The position numbers and the translations under genes are program-made. The notes under the pieces are model-generated. The model ran no database searches. It was not told the DNA's origin and saw nothing but the letters and a program-made list of their open reading frames with translations. This document shows, in pieces, positions 1 to 7,331 of a stretch of DNA of 40,549 nt (position 1 is the first letter of the stretch; every line of letters starts with the position of its first letter). Origin of the DNA: Alistipes sp. (lineage in GTDB: Bacteria > Bacteroidota > Bacteroidia > Bacteroidales > Rikenellaceae); the NCBI GenBank assembly GCA_017937765.1, contig JAGBCY010000003.1, positions 1 to 40,549 on the forward strand, written 5' to 3'.

Positions 1-220
1 CGTTGGTGCAACCCTTCTTGATGGCGATAGCAGCACCTACAACATAAGCCCACTTAGCGTTCTCGAAGCAGATGGGCTGAGTCTCCTCGCACATCTTATA
101 GGGGTCGATGCCCTTCTCGTCGCAGATGGCCTTAGCCTCCTCGACTGACTTGATACCATATTGTGCAAGCACAGCGTTGATCTTATCGATTCTGCGCTCG
201 TAGCTCTCAAATAATGCCAT
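1..220 (-). CDS. GGGtGRT-family protein, partial (N-terminal 73 residues)
   Basis: The first 73 residues read from an ATG at 220; the rest lies beyond the left edge. The start (MALFESYERRIDKIN), a Cys-containing segment (AKAICDEKGID) and an Ala-rich piece (YVVGAAIAIKKG) match what I recall of the GGGtGRT family. That family is regularly found beside a NifU-like scaffold protein in anaerobic Bacteroidota and Firmicutes, which is the arrangement here: the scaffold gene lies 45 bp upstream on the same strand. The molecular role is not established; a part in iron-sulfur cluster handling is inferred from the neighbour only. The naming motif itself lies outside the window, so the call rests on the N-terminus and context. 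Confidence 0.75.
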   Translation of the reverse strand, partial: MALFESYERRIDKINAVLAQYGIKSVEEAKAICDEKGIDPYKMCEETQPICFENAKWAYVVGAAIAIKKGCTN

Positions 221-265
221 AAATTTAATCTGATTTAATGGTTAATAAACTCTCGAACGCCTCCG

Positions 266-958
266 TTACTCGTGACGGGGATCGATATACTTAACTGCGT
301 CCTTGAAGCGGCCGTATGAGCCCTTAGCCTTCTCCAACGCCTCTGCGGGCTCGATGCCCTTCTTGATGAAGTCCATCATCTTGCCGAGGTGTACGAACTC
401 GTAGCCGATAACCTCATCGTTAGCGTCGAGAGCCATACGTGTGCAGTAACCCTCAGCCATCTCGAGGTAGCGAGTACCCTTAGCGTTAGTACCGAACATT
501 GTACCTACCTGCGAGCGGAGACCCTTGCCGAGGTCCTCGAGCGATGCGCCGATAACGAGGCCACCCTCCGAGAATGCCGACTGAGTACGGCCATATACGA
601 TCTGCTTGAACAACTCGCGCATAGCGGTGTTGATTGCGTCGCAAACGAGGTCGGTGTTCAAAGCCTCGAGGATAGTCTTGCCGGGAAGAATCTCTGAAGC
701 CATAGCTGCAGAGTGGGTCATACCCGAGCAACCGATAGTCTCTACCAATGCCTCCTCGATGATACCATCCTTAACGTTGAGCGTGAGCTTGCACGCGCCC
801 TGCTGGGGTGCGCACCAACCGATACCGTGAGTAAGACCAGAGATATCCTTGATCTCCTTCGCGCGTACCCATTTGCCCTCCTCGGGGATAGGAGCCGACT
901 CGTGGTTGGCACCCTTCTTCACGCAGCACATCTGCTGCACTTCGTGTGAGTAAATCAT
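266..958 (-). CDS. NifU-like iron-sulfur cluster assembly scaffold protein
   Basis: A 230-residue cytosolic protein of the NifU N-terminal-like scaffold family, which assembles Fe-S clusters on conserved cysteines before transfer to apoproteins. Candidate cluster cysteines visible are Cys11-Cys12, Cys49 and Cys56 (GWCAPQQGAC), Cys77 (TIGCSGMTHSAAMASE) and later single Cys residues. It is longer than the canonical NifU N-domain of about 125 residues, as expected for the version that travels with GGGtGRT proteins. It is transcribed first in a two-gene unit with the GGGtGRT gene, 45 bp downstream. A good promoter (GTTG, 21 bp, TACCTTTG) lies about 60-95 bp upstream. The cysteine roles are inferred from the family, not shown. 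Confidence 0.85.
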   Translation of the reverse strand: MIYSHEVQQMCCVKKGANHESAPIPEEGKWVRAKEIKDISGLTHGIGWCAPQQGACKLTLNVKDGIIEEALVETIGCSGMTHSAAMASEILPGKTILEALNTDLVCDAINTAMRELFKQIVYGRTQSAFSEGGLVIGASLEDLGKGLRSQVGTMFGTNAKGTRYLEMAEGYCTRMALDANDEVIGYEFVHLGKMMDFIKKGIEPAEALEKAKGSYGRFKDAVKYIDPRHE

Positions 959-1020
959 AGCTTTAATTACTTTTTAGTTATTGTGTATTATATTGCTTTT
1001 GCTGTTTGCATAAATCGTGA

Positions 1021-1053
1021 CAAAGGTACAAAAAATAATTCGGATTTCGCAAC
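1021..1053 (-). promoter_or_regulatory. Bacteroidota-type promoter for the NifU-like gene
   Basis: On the minus strand, GTTG (1050-1053) is followed after 21 bp by TACCTTTG (1021-1028), a full match to the -7 consensus TAnnTTTG. The predicted transcript starts near 1014, giving a leader of about 55 nt before the ATG at 958. Confidence 0.65.
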
Positions 1054-1072
1054 CTAATTCTGTAATTTTTTT

Positions 1073-1115
1073 AAAAACGAAGAGCGCGCAACAACTGTAG
1101 TGGTGTTACGCGCTC
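1073..1115 (-). terminator. Rho-independent terminator after the LRR lipoprotein gene
   Basis: A 12-bp stem (arms 1082-1093 and 1104-1115, one G-T pair) lies just past the stop codon at 1145. On the minus strand it is followed by TTCG and a T5 run (1073-1077). It separates this gene from the NifU-like gene's promoter. Confidence 0.75.
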
Positions 1116-1144
1116 TCTATCTTGCGAAGAATCAGCCACGGGCG

Positions 1145-3214
1145 TTAGTAGCCCACGATCTGCTTGGAGTAGCGATACCAGTGTGGGGCACTCTTGTAGA
1201 TCTCGACAGCTGCTACGGGAACGTATATCGTTAGCGTATCGCCGTAGCCATCGAAGATATAGTCGCCACCGAGTGTGGGTGGTGTCATAGACTCGAGGCG
1301 TATCTCACCGAGGTTCGAGCAGCCCGAGAAGGCGTATTCGCCGATATGGGTGACGCCCGCGGGGATCGTTATGCTCTTCAGACCCGAGCAATCCTTGAAG
1401 GTGTAGTCGCTGATGGTTTCCAGACTCTCGGGAAGCTCGATCTCCTCGAGCGACGTACAGCCGTAGAAGGCGTGGTCACCAATTGATATGAGGCCGGTTC
1501 CCAAATCGATCTCCGACAGTTCACTACAACCGGCGAACGGCCCGTTATTGATATGCTTCACAGTAGAGGCGAGTGTGACGCTACGCATCGGAAGGTCGCT
1601 GAGCAGCATATCGCCCACGACGCTACACTTCTCGGTGAATATCACGCTTTCGGCCTCGAGGCCCGAGAACCAGTGGCGCGAGGTGCTGCCGGTGGTTGTC
1701 TGCGACTTGATATCGCCATCGATTATAAAACGCTCGGTGTGACAGCCGTCGAATGCCATATTACCTACCGAGACGATACTCTTGCCGATGGTGATGCTCT
1801 CCACGTCACACTCGGCAAAGGCGCAGGCACCTATCGATGTGGTGTCGTCGCTAAGTACTATGCGTTTGAGCAGAGCATAGTTATAGAATCCGTACTGGCC
1901 GATATAGCGGATGCCGTCGCTTTGTAGCTCGGTAACCGTCTCGCCGTCAACCTTAAGCACACACTGCTGGCCATTGAGCGGGTTTGCCGTCGGACCGCCG
2001 AAGGTGATGTCGCACCACTCGGCTACGCTCTCGATATGAATCTCCTTGAGGGCATTGCAATCCTCGAATGCGCGGTTGTGGATGTTGTCCACCTCGGGGC
2101 TGAGGTACACACGTTCCAAGATGTCGTAATCGAAGAATGTGCCGGAGCCTATGCTGTTGTTAATGTAGACCGTAGCAAACTCCGAGCCATAGAGCCAGTG
2201 GTTGGGGTCGGTCGTTGCGCACCCCTCGTTGGGGATATAGCAGTCGGTTGTGAGCACACCCTTGCAGCCATTGAAGATGCCGCCCTCGAGAATCTCGATT
2301 TGCGAGGGTAGGGTAAACTCGCTACACCCCGTGCAGCCACTAAACGCGCCCTCGCCAATCTTTGTGAGCGTGGCAGGGAGGTCGAACTGCGTGATCTCGC
2401 GGCAGTTCTCGAAGGTGTGTGCCGGTATGGCGCGCACCAAATAGTCGAAGATGATACGGCCACAGCCGCGCTCCTCGTCGTAGATGTGGGCTAAGAATAG
2501 TGCGCCGAAGCCCTCGCTCGAGCCGATGTCGACCTTGCGTTTTGTCTTGGTGTAGTATGCCACCTCGTTGAGTGCCGAGCCCTGTGCCGACTGTACCACG
2601 ACGAAGCTCGTAAGTAGTTCGCTATCATCGCTTATAACATAAACAGTGGCGATACGCGACGATGTTGTGCGGTTATCGGTAGCGGTGAGGCGCAATACGT
2701 GATCCTCCACCGAGCGCGTCACGCGTGCCGAGAGCCAGATGGCGTCGTTCGAGACGGTGACACGATAATCCTGATTCGTCTGGATTGGAATCTCGTACAG
2801 GGCATCCACCGCACTCAGCGTCACGAGCTTATCCACGTCAGCATTAAAGACGGGGTGCATCTGCTGCGTAATGGGGATGGTTGCACGCTTACCGTTAGAT
2901 AGCTTTACCTCCACGCTACTTGTGCGATCCTCGCCTAAGTGGTTGGGTGCCACGGTGATGGTGAAAGTATTTTGCTCTTTGGTCCCAGATGCGGGCGTGA
3001 TTGTTACCCACTCGTCGGCGGGTGTAGCTGTCCAGCTATACGACGTAGTGAAGAGGTAGTCCTCGCTGCCGCCGTTATAGGGGAATACGGGCTTTAGTGC
3101 ACAGCCCGGATTGAACATAATCGCAGGCGTGTTGTCGCCATCCTCATATTCGCAGGCGGCAAACGTGGTGCATATAATCACAAGTAGCAGTATGTTCTTT
3201 ATAGCTATCTTCAT
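1145..3214 (-). CDS. BACON plus BspA-type leucine-rich-repeat surface lipoprotein
   Basis: A 689-residue predicted lipoprotein. I chose the ATG at 3214, not the upstream one at 3304, because a clean type II signal follows it: hydrophobic residues 7-18, then TFAAC with lipid-bearing Cys21. Residues about 40-130 and 135-225 look like two BACON domains (buried Trp in DEWVTITP, strand ending in ITQQ). The rest is a string of BspA/LRR_5 repeats with the recurring pattern F.GC..L..I.LP..L..I...AF..C. Such proteins sit on the surface of gut Bacteroidota and are associated with binding to host or mucosal proteins. No enzyme motif is visible. It lies 235 bp downstream of the TonB-dependent receptor on the same strand, so the two may share a transcript. 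Its ligand cannot be read from the sequence. Confidence 0.85.
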   Translation of the reverse strand: MKIAIKNILLLVIICTTFAACEYEDGDNTPAIMFNPGCALKPVFPYNGGSEDYLFTTSYSWTATPADEWVTITPASGTKEQNTFTITVAPNHLGEDRTSSVEVKLSNGKRATIPITQQMHPVFNADVDKLVTLSAVDALYEIPIQTNQDYRVTVSNDAIWLSARVTRSVEDHVLRLTATDNRTTSSRIATVYVISDDSELLTSFVVVQSAQGSALNEVAYYTKTKRKVDIGSSEGFGALFLAHIYDEERGCGRIIFDYLVRAIPAHTFENCREITQFDLPATLTKIGEGAFSGCTGCSEFTLPSQIEILEGGIFNGCKGVLTTDCYIPNEGCATTDPNHWLYGSEFATVYINNSIGSGTFFDYDILERVYLSPEVDNIHNRAFEDCNALKEIHIESVAEWCDITFGGPTANPLNGQQCVLKVDGETVTELQSDGIRYIGQYGFYNYALLKRIVLSDDTTSIGACAFAECDVESITIGKSIVSVGNMAFDGCHTERFIIDGDIKSQTTTGSTSRHWFSGLEAESVIFTEKCSVVGDMLLSDLPMRSVTLASTVKHINNGPFAGCSELSEIDLGTGLISIGDHAFYGCTSLEEIELPESLETISDYTFKDCSGLKSITIPAGVTHIGEYAFSGCSNLGEIRLESMTPPTLGGDYIFDGYGDTLTIYVPVAAVEIYKSAPHWYRYSKQIVGY

Positions 3215-3449
3215 AATCCCTAAGGTATGTTTCAGTTTGTCATTATGGACATCCATCCCATCAGCCACTAAGTTTGCGCAGCAGGATCGCACACAACCTG
3301 CCATCTACGCCTACTACGCTTCGTTAATTGCGTCCTGGACACCACACAAAACATTGTCCCCTCCACCTTCGGTATATCGGGTATACTATCTATATACGTA
3401 ATCGCCCTTGAAAAAGTTGCACCCGTGCGGCGTAAAATGTGATATTTTA

Positions 3450-6400
3450 TTAAAATACCACTCTCACGCCGAGCTGCATATGCCAACGCGAGGCGATGTC
3501 GTCCATCGTATAGCTTGCACCGTTGAACTTATATACGGGGCGATAGCCGCCATCCGCTGGCTGTAACTCGGTGATTGTCACGGGTGAAAGTGCCCAGTTC
3601 GACGTGCGGTGTACAAGACCCCACGAGCGCGAGATGAGGTTCGAGAGGTTGATTACATCGAGCGACACCTCGACACGTCGGCTGCTCGTCTTCGAGAAGT
3701 AGAACGACTGCGCTACGTGGAGGTCGAGACGGTGGACGAAGGGCAACGAGTGAGAGTTGCGCTCGGCAAACTCACCACGGTGCGATTGAAGATATTTATC
3801 ACCCTTGATATAGTCGTTGAACGCCGTGGCCGATGTATCGTCGGCCCAAAGCATCGACGACATCTCTGACTCGGTAGGTATGTAAATCAATGAGTTGCCG
3901 CGATATGTATCGCCATTGGCATCCACCTTACCGCGAGCGTATGTCAACGAGTAGTGCTCGCCCGAGTAGCCGTTATATAGCAACATTACATTTGTGCCAA
4001 AGAGCCCGTAGCGGCGCGAATACGAGAGCGATGCTACGATCTTGTGGGGGTACTCGTAGACCGAGTTGCTAAGCTCGGGCGAGTTGCTATCGACTGCGTA
4101 GGTACGACCCCAGTTCGACGATGACTGCGCCGAGATACCGTCGTTTATGCTCTTCGACTGCGAGAAGGTGTAGGCGGCCATTGCCTTAAGTCCCGAGAGG
4201 GCGTACATAAAGTTATATTCCACGCGTGCTGTCGCGCTCCACGAGTAGCCGCGCTGCGTGTTGCTAAGGCGGTAAACGGCCGAGTAATCCGAGGTCGTAG
4301 AGCTGTAATAGGTGGCCGAAGCGTCCGATCCCTCGCCACCAACGTATAGCCTCTGGCCACGATCCTCGGCAACGAGATTCTCGACAAAGATATTATTTAG
4401 TCCCTTGCTGTAATCTGCATCAATGCCGAGGATGAGAGGGTAGAGGTCAATCCTTGCGCCAGCAGCTAAGCGGAACACCTGCGGAAAGCGGAAGTCGTTG
4501 TCTACAAGGTCGATAGACGGGTTGCTCTTGATGCCGACACTCTCGGGATGAAGACTGAAATCGGGAGTCTCGGCAGGGTTTGTCACAGTCACACCCACCG
4601 AGCGAAGGCCTGTGTTCTGGTAGCAGTTCGATAGCCACACGAAGGGCACACGGCCAGTATAGATGCCCGCGCTACCGCGAAGTGTCAAGCGGTCGTTCTG
4701 CCACTCGACACCAACACGCGGAGAGAGCAGCACCTGCATTCGGGGTACCAGTCCCGTTGCTACTCCGAATTTAGCGAAATAACCACTATTGAATGCCTCG
4801 TTTGCCACGGGCTTGTCGAACATCACGGGGATATCGGCACGCAGACCGTAGGTGATGTGCAGCTTACGGTTGAGCGTCACCTCGTCTTGAACGTATAAGG
4901 CAAACTGCCCCGTTGTCATCGGCGGGTTGAGCTTGCCGTCGGCAAAGTAGCCATACGCGTACTGCGTGGCCTTATCGGCGAGGAAATCGTCCATCGAGGC
5001 GTATGTATAGGTGCCGCGCGCGTTGGCCATATAGAGGTTGTCGGCACAGTAAATCTCGTTCGATGTACCGATGGTAATATCGTGATTGCCATAGCTATAC
5101 GTCAGATCATCGGCGATGATGACGACATCCTGATATAGCATATTACAACCCGAGTATGGATTTGTGCCAATCGTAGCCGTGCCGTTGCCGCGCTCGCCGA
5201 GACCGTTGATAATCACCGCGGGGAGGCTGCGATCCGTCGTGCGACCATCCTGAAGGCGGGTATATCCCACGCGGAGTGAGTTGCTGAAGTGGTTGTCCCA
5301 CTGCTTGTTCTGCCACGACGAGTTGAGCTCCGCAACCACCGAGTGTGTGCGGTTGATGTTCGTGTACTCCGAGCCGGCGAAGTAGAACGACTGCGCCGTA
5401 TTTGACGAGGCGTCGGCATCGGCGTGGAGCATATTATATCGTAGCGATAAGTGGTGATTGTCGCTGATATTCCAGTCGATACGTGCAACGGCTGATCCGG
5501 TGAGTGACAGAATGTTATGACCTCCATAGCCGCCGCCGTCGTAGCCCGTGAGTGCCTCGTAGCTACCCGAGATAATCTCGGCCTCCTCGAGTGTCAGAGC
5601 CGACGGACTGCCGCTCGCGGGGAAGTTCGTCGACGGGGTCGTGTTGCGGTTGAACTCGCCCGCAACGAAGAAGAAGAGCTTATCCTTGATGATGGGACCA
5701 CCAATCGTAACGCCCACGATGTTTGTCATCTGCTCGGTGAGTCGCTTGCGATCGGCGATGTCGCGACCGGGTGTTGTGCCCCAGAAGTGCTCGTTATTAA
5801 AGTAGGTGTAAGCCGTGCCGCGGAACTCGTTGTCACCCGAGCGTGTCACAGCGTTAATGCTACCGCCTGTGAAGCCGCTCTCGCTGAGGTCCACCGTAGC
5901 GGTAGAAATCTGTACCTGCGAGATGGCATCCAACGGTATGGGGTTTGCCTGAGTGAGCGATCCGGTCATTCCCGTGGTACCGAGGCCATAGATATCGGCC
6001 GACGATGTGCCGTCGATGGTGAAGGCGTTGTAGCGCGTGCTCTGGCCACCGAGGATGATGCCTCCCGATGCCGGATTTACGGCCGTGGGCATCAGCTTCG
6101 TGAGGTCGTAAATAGAGCGGTCGATGGTGGGAATCTTGTCGATATCCGTCGCCGAGAAATTCTGCGTGGACATATCCGACGAGGTCGATTCGATGACAAT
6201 CTCGTCGATCAGTGCATCGGCCTCCTTGAGCTCGGCATCGAACGTCATAGTCGCACCAAGAGGTAGTTCTACATCCTTGTACATCACGGTTTTATAGCCG
6301 AGGAATGAGATCTCGATTCGGTAGGGTCCGCCTACACGCATACCTCCGATAGAGTAGTGTCCTTCGGTATTGGAGGTTGTTCCATACATAGTTCCCGATG

Positions 6401-6542
6401 GGGTGTGGAGTGCCACGATGGTAGCACCATAGAGAGGGTTGTCGTTAGAGGTTACGCTACCACGAATTGACGAGGATGTAACCTGTGCCGATGCCACTGC
6501 CACGACAAGAAGCAGTGCGACACTCAAAAGCAGTCGCTTCAT
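3450..6542 (-). CDS. Oar-like TonB-dependent outer-membrane receptor
   Basis: A 1030-residue protein with a signal peptide (hydrophobic residues 4-17, cleavage near ASA-QV). A carboxypeptidase-regulatory-like domain follows (about 25-110, including SIRGSV and GHYSIGG). Next comes a plug domain (about 130-250; RSIYDLTKLMP, GGQSTRYNAFTIDGTSS, GGSINAVTRSG) and a long beta-barrel ending in an aromatic residue (LGVRVVF). The N-terminal layout resembles the Oar/adventurous-gliding-type receptors rather than SusC, and no SusD partner is adjacent. Such receptors import large ligands across the outer membrane using TonB energy; the substrate is unknown. A promoter with a full -7 match lies 84-113 bp upstream. 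The downstream neighbour is a surface LRR lipoprotein, which may be its surface partner. Confidence 0.9.
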   Translation of the reverse strand: MKRLLLSVALLLVVAVASAQVTSSSIRGSVTSNDNPLYGATIVALHTPSGTMYGTTSNTEGHYSIGGMRVGGPYRIEISFLGYKTVMYKDVELPLGATMTFDAELKEADALIDEIVIESTSSDMSTQNFSATDIDKIPTIDRSIYDLTKLMPTAVNPASGGIILGGQSTRYNAFTIDGTSSADIYGLGTTGMTGSLTQANPIPLDAISQVQISTATVDLSESGFTGGSINAVTRSGDNEFRGTAYTYFNNEHFWGTTPGRDIADRKRLTEQMTNIVGVTIGGPIIKDKLFFFVAGEFNRNTTPSTNFPASGSPSALTLEEAEIISGSYEALTGYDGGGYGGHNILSLTGSAVARIDWNISDNHHLSLRYNMLHADADASSNTAQSFYFAGSEYTNINRTHSVVAELNSSWQNKQWDNHFSNSLRVGYTRLQDGRTTDRSLPAVIINGLGERGNGTATIGTNPYSGCNMLYQDVVIIADDLTYSYGNHDITIGTSNEIYCADNLYMANARGTYTYASMDDFLADKATQYAYGYFADGKLNPPMTTGQFALYVQDEVTLNRKLHITYGLRADIPVMFDKPVANEAFNSGYFAKFGVATGLVPRMQVLLSPRVGVEWQNDRLTLRGSAGIYTGRVPFVWLSNCYQNTGLRSVGVTVTNPAETPDFSLHPESVGIKSNPSIDLVDNDFRFPQVFRLAAGARIDLYPLILGIDADYSKGLNNIFVENLVAEDRGQRLYVGGEGSDASATYYSSTTSDYSAVYRLSNTQRGYSWSATARVEYNFMYALSGLKAMAAYTFSQSKSINDGISAQSSSNWGRTYAVDSNSPELSNSVYEYPHKIVASLSYSRRYGLFGTNVMLLYNGYSGEHYSLTYARGKVDANGDTYRGNSLIYIPTESEMSSMLWADDTSATAFNDYIKGDKYLQSHRGEFAERNSHSLPFVHRLDLHVAQSFYFSKTSSRRVEVSLDVINLSNLISRSWGLVHRTSNWALSPVTITELQPADGGYRPVYKFNGASYTMDDIASRWHMQLGVRVVF

Positions 6543-6593
6543 TTGCTAATGATTTAGGGACACTATTTATGTGTCAGGTTAATGATTAGGTTG

Positions 6594-6614
6594 GTCGCGC
6601 CTCTCGAGAGCGCG
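6594..6614. repeat. Palindrome in the leader of the Oar-like receptor gene
   Basis: TCGCG (6595-6599) and CTCTCGAGAG (6601-6610) followed by CGCGA (6611-6615) form a near-perfect inverted repeat interrupted only by one extra C at 6600. It lies between the predicted transcription start and the ATG at 6542, so it could be an operator or an RNA hairpin. Confidence 0.5.
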
Positions 6615-6625
6615 ATTTGCGGTTG

Positions 6626-6655
6626 CAAATATATAAAAAAATTTTTAGTTGCAAG
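6626..6655 (-). promoter_or_regulatory. Promoter for the Oar-like TonB receptor
   Basis: On the minus strand, CTTG (6652-6655) precedes TATATTTG (6626-6633) by 18 bp. The -7 element is a full consensus match; the spacing is one base shorter than typical. Confidence 0.6.
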
Positions 6656-6899
6656 CGTTTTTGCTCCTTTTGGGGGAATACTTTTCTAAGATGTAACAAA
6701 ACACTCTTAGTCGAAAATATTGACATATCGCATAAATATGTACAATGCTCCCTGCCTCAGCCTCTTATACCTCGTTTTGGTTTATTAAAATCTCTATTTT
6801 GTGGGGGCGTGTGGTGTGAACCATTTTGATTCGAAATGCAAGGAGTGTGCCCAGCCCCCTCATTTTAGATAGTTTGTTGAAAAAAAATAACAATGATTT

Positions 6900-6930
6900 T
6901 TTGCTATTTAAATTAATTGGTCTATCTTTG
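6900..6930 (+). promoter_or_regulatory. Promoter of the SusC/SusD-protease cluster
   Basis: TTTG (6900-6903) and TATCTTTG (6923-6930) are separated by exactly 19 bp, a textbook Bacteroides primary sigma promoter. The start of transcription should be near 6937, leaving about 395 nt of leader before susC. Confidence 0.75.
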
Positions 6931-7010
6931 TGCATTAACTTTACACCAAGAGTGTGGACCTACATAATCGCAGGTTGCGTAGCAAGGGTTTCGCTGGCGG
7001 GGTAGAGGAG

Positions 7011-7104
7011 GAGGCCAAGTGGTGAAGAGGATGGAATGAGTGGAGAAGAGGATGGAGGCCAAGTGGAGAATATGATGGAACCGAGTGGAGAAGAGACGGA
7101 GGCC
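7011..7104 (+). repeat. 44-bp purine-rich tandem repeats in the SusC leader
   Basis: Two imperfect 44-bp units (7011-7054 and 7055-7098) and the start of a third (7099) all begin GAGGCC. Units 1 and 2 share GAGGCCAAGTGG, GATGGAA and GAGTGGAGAAGAG, with a compensated one-base shift between the last two blocks. Degenerate related purine-rich sequence continues to about 7230. The 44-bp period is not a multiple of three, which argues against a protein repeat. Confidence 0.75.
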
Positions 7105-7331
7105 GATGATGCGAGAGAGTGTGTTTGTGAGTGTGAGGCTTGGAAAATGGTGAAAGAGAGGCTCGGACGATGGCGAGTGTGAAGATTGGGAGAGAATGAG
7201 TGTAAAGCTTGGGCGACGGTGATGGTGAAATTTGAGGCTGATGAGGAAGTTGATACCTCGCGATGTTGTTGAAAATAAGAAAGATACTAAACTAAAAACT
7301 TTATAACTTTATACAAATTTATTTAAAACTA

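Larger units (their letters stand above)
6543..7331. other. Intergenic region between two divergent TonB receptor genes
   Basis: This 789-bp gap holds the minus-strand promoter and palindrome of the Oar-like receptor (to about 6655). An AT-rich spacer without a convincing gene follows (6660-6890), then the SusC promoter (6900-6930). The rest is a SusC leader of about 390 nt that is strongly purine-rich between 7000 and 7230. Short open frames here have no recognisable protein features; one overlaps the receptor promoter. Confidence 0.8.

Noticed and set aside
3215-3304. Upstream ATG of the LRR lipoprotein adding 30 residues
   Set aside because: The added residues are polar and Cys-rich and would displace the clean lipoprotein signal.
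3215-3449. Separate promoter for the LRR lipoprotein gene
   Set aside because: No TAnnTTTG with a suitable upstream box was found on the minus strand; the gene may be read from the receptor promoter.
6617-6829. 70-codon plus-strand open frame in the divergent gap
   Set aside because: It overlaps the receptor's promoter and has no protein-like features or promoter of its own.
7072-7182. 36-37-codon frame in the susC leader (MMEPSGEETEADD...)
   Set aside because: It arises from the purine-rich repeats, the repeat period breaks the frame and there is no initiation signal; kept only as a remote leader-peptide possibility.
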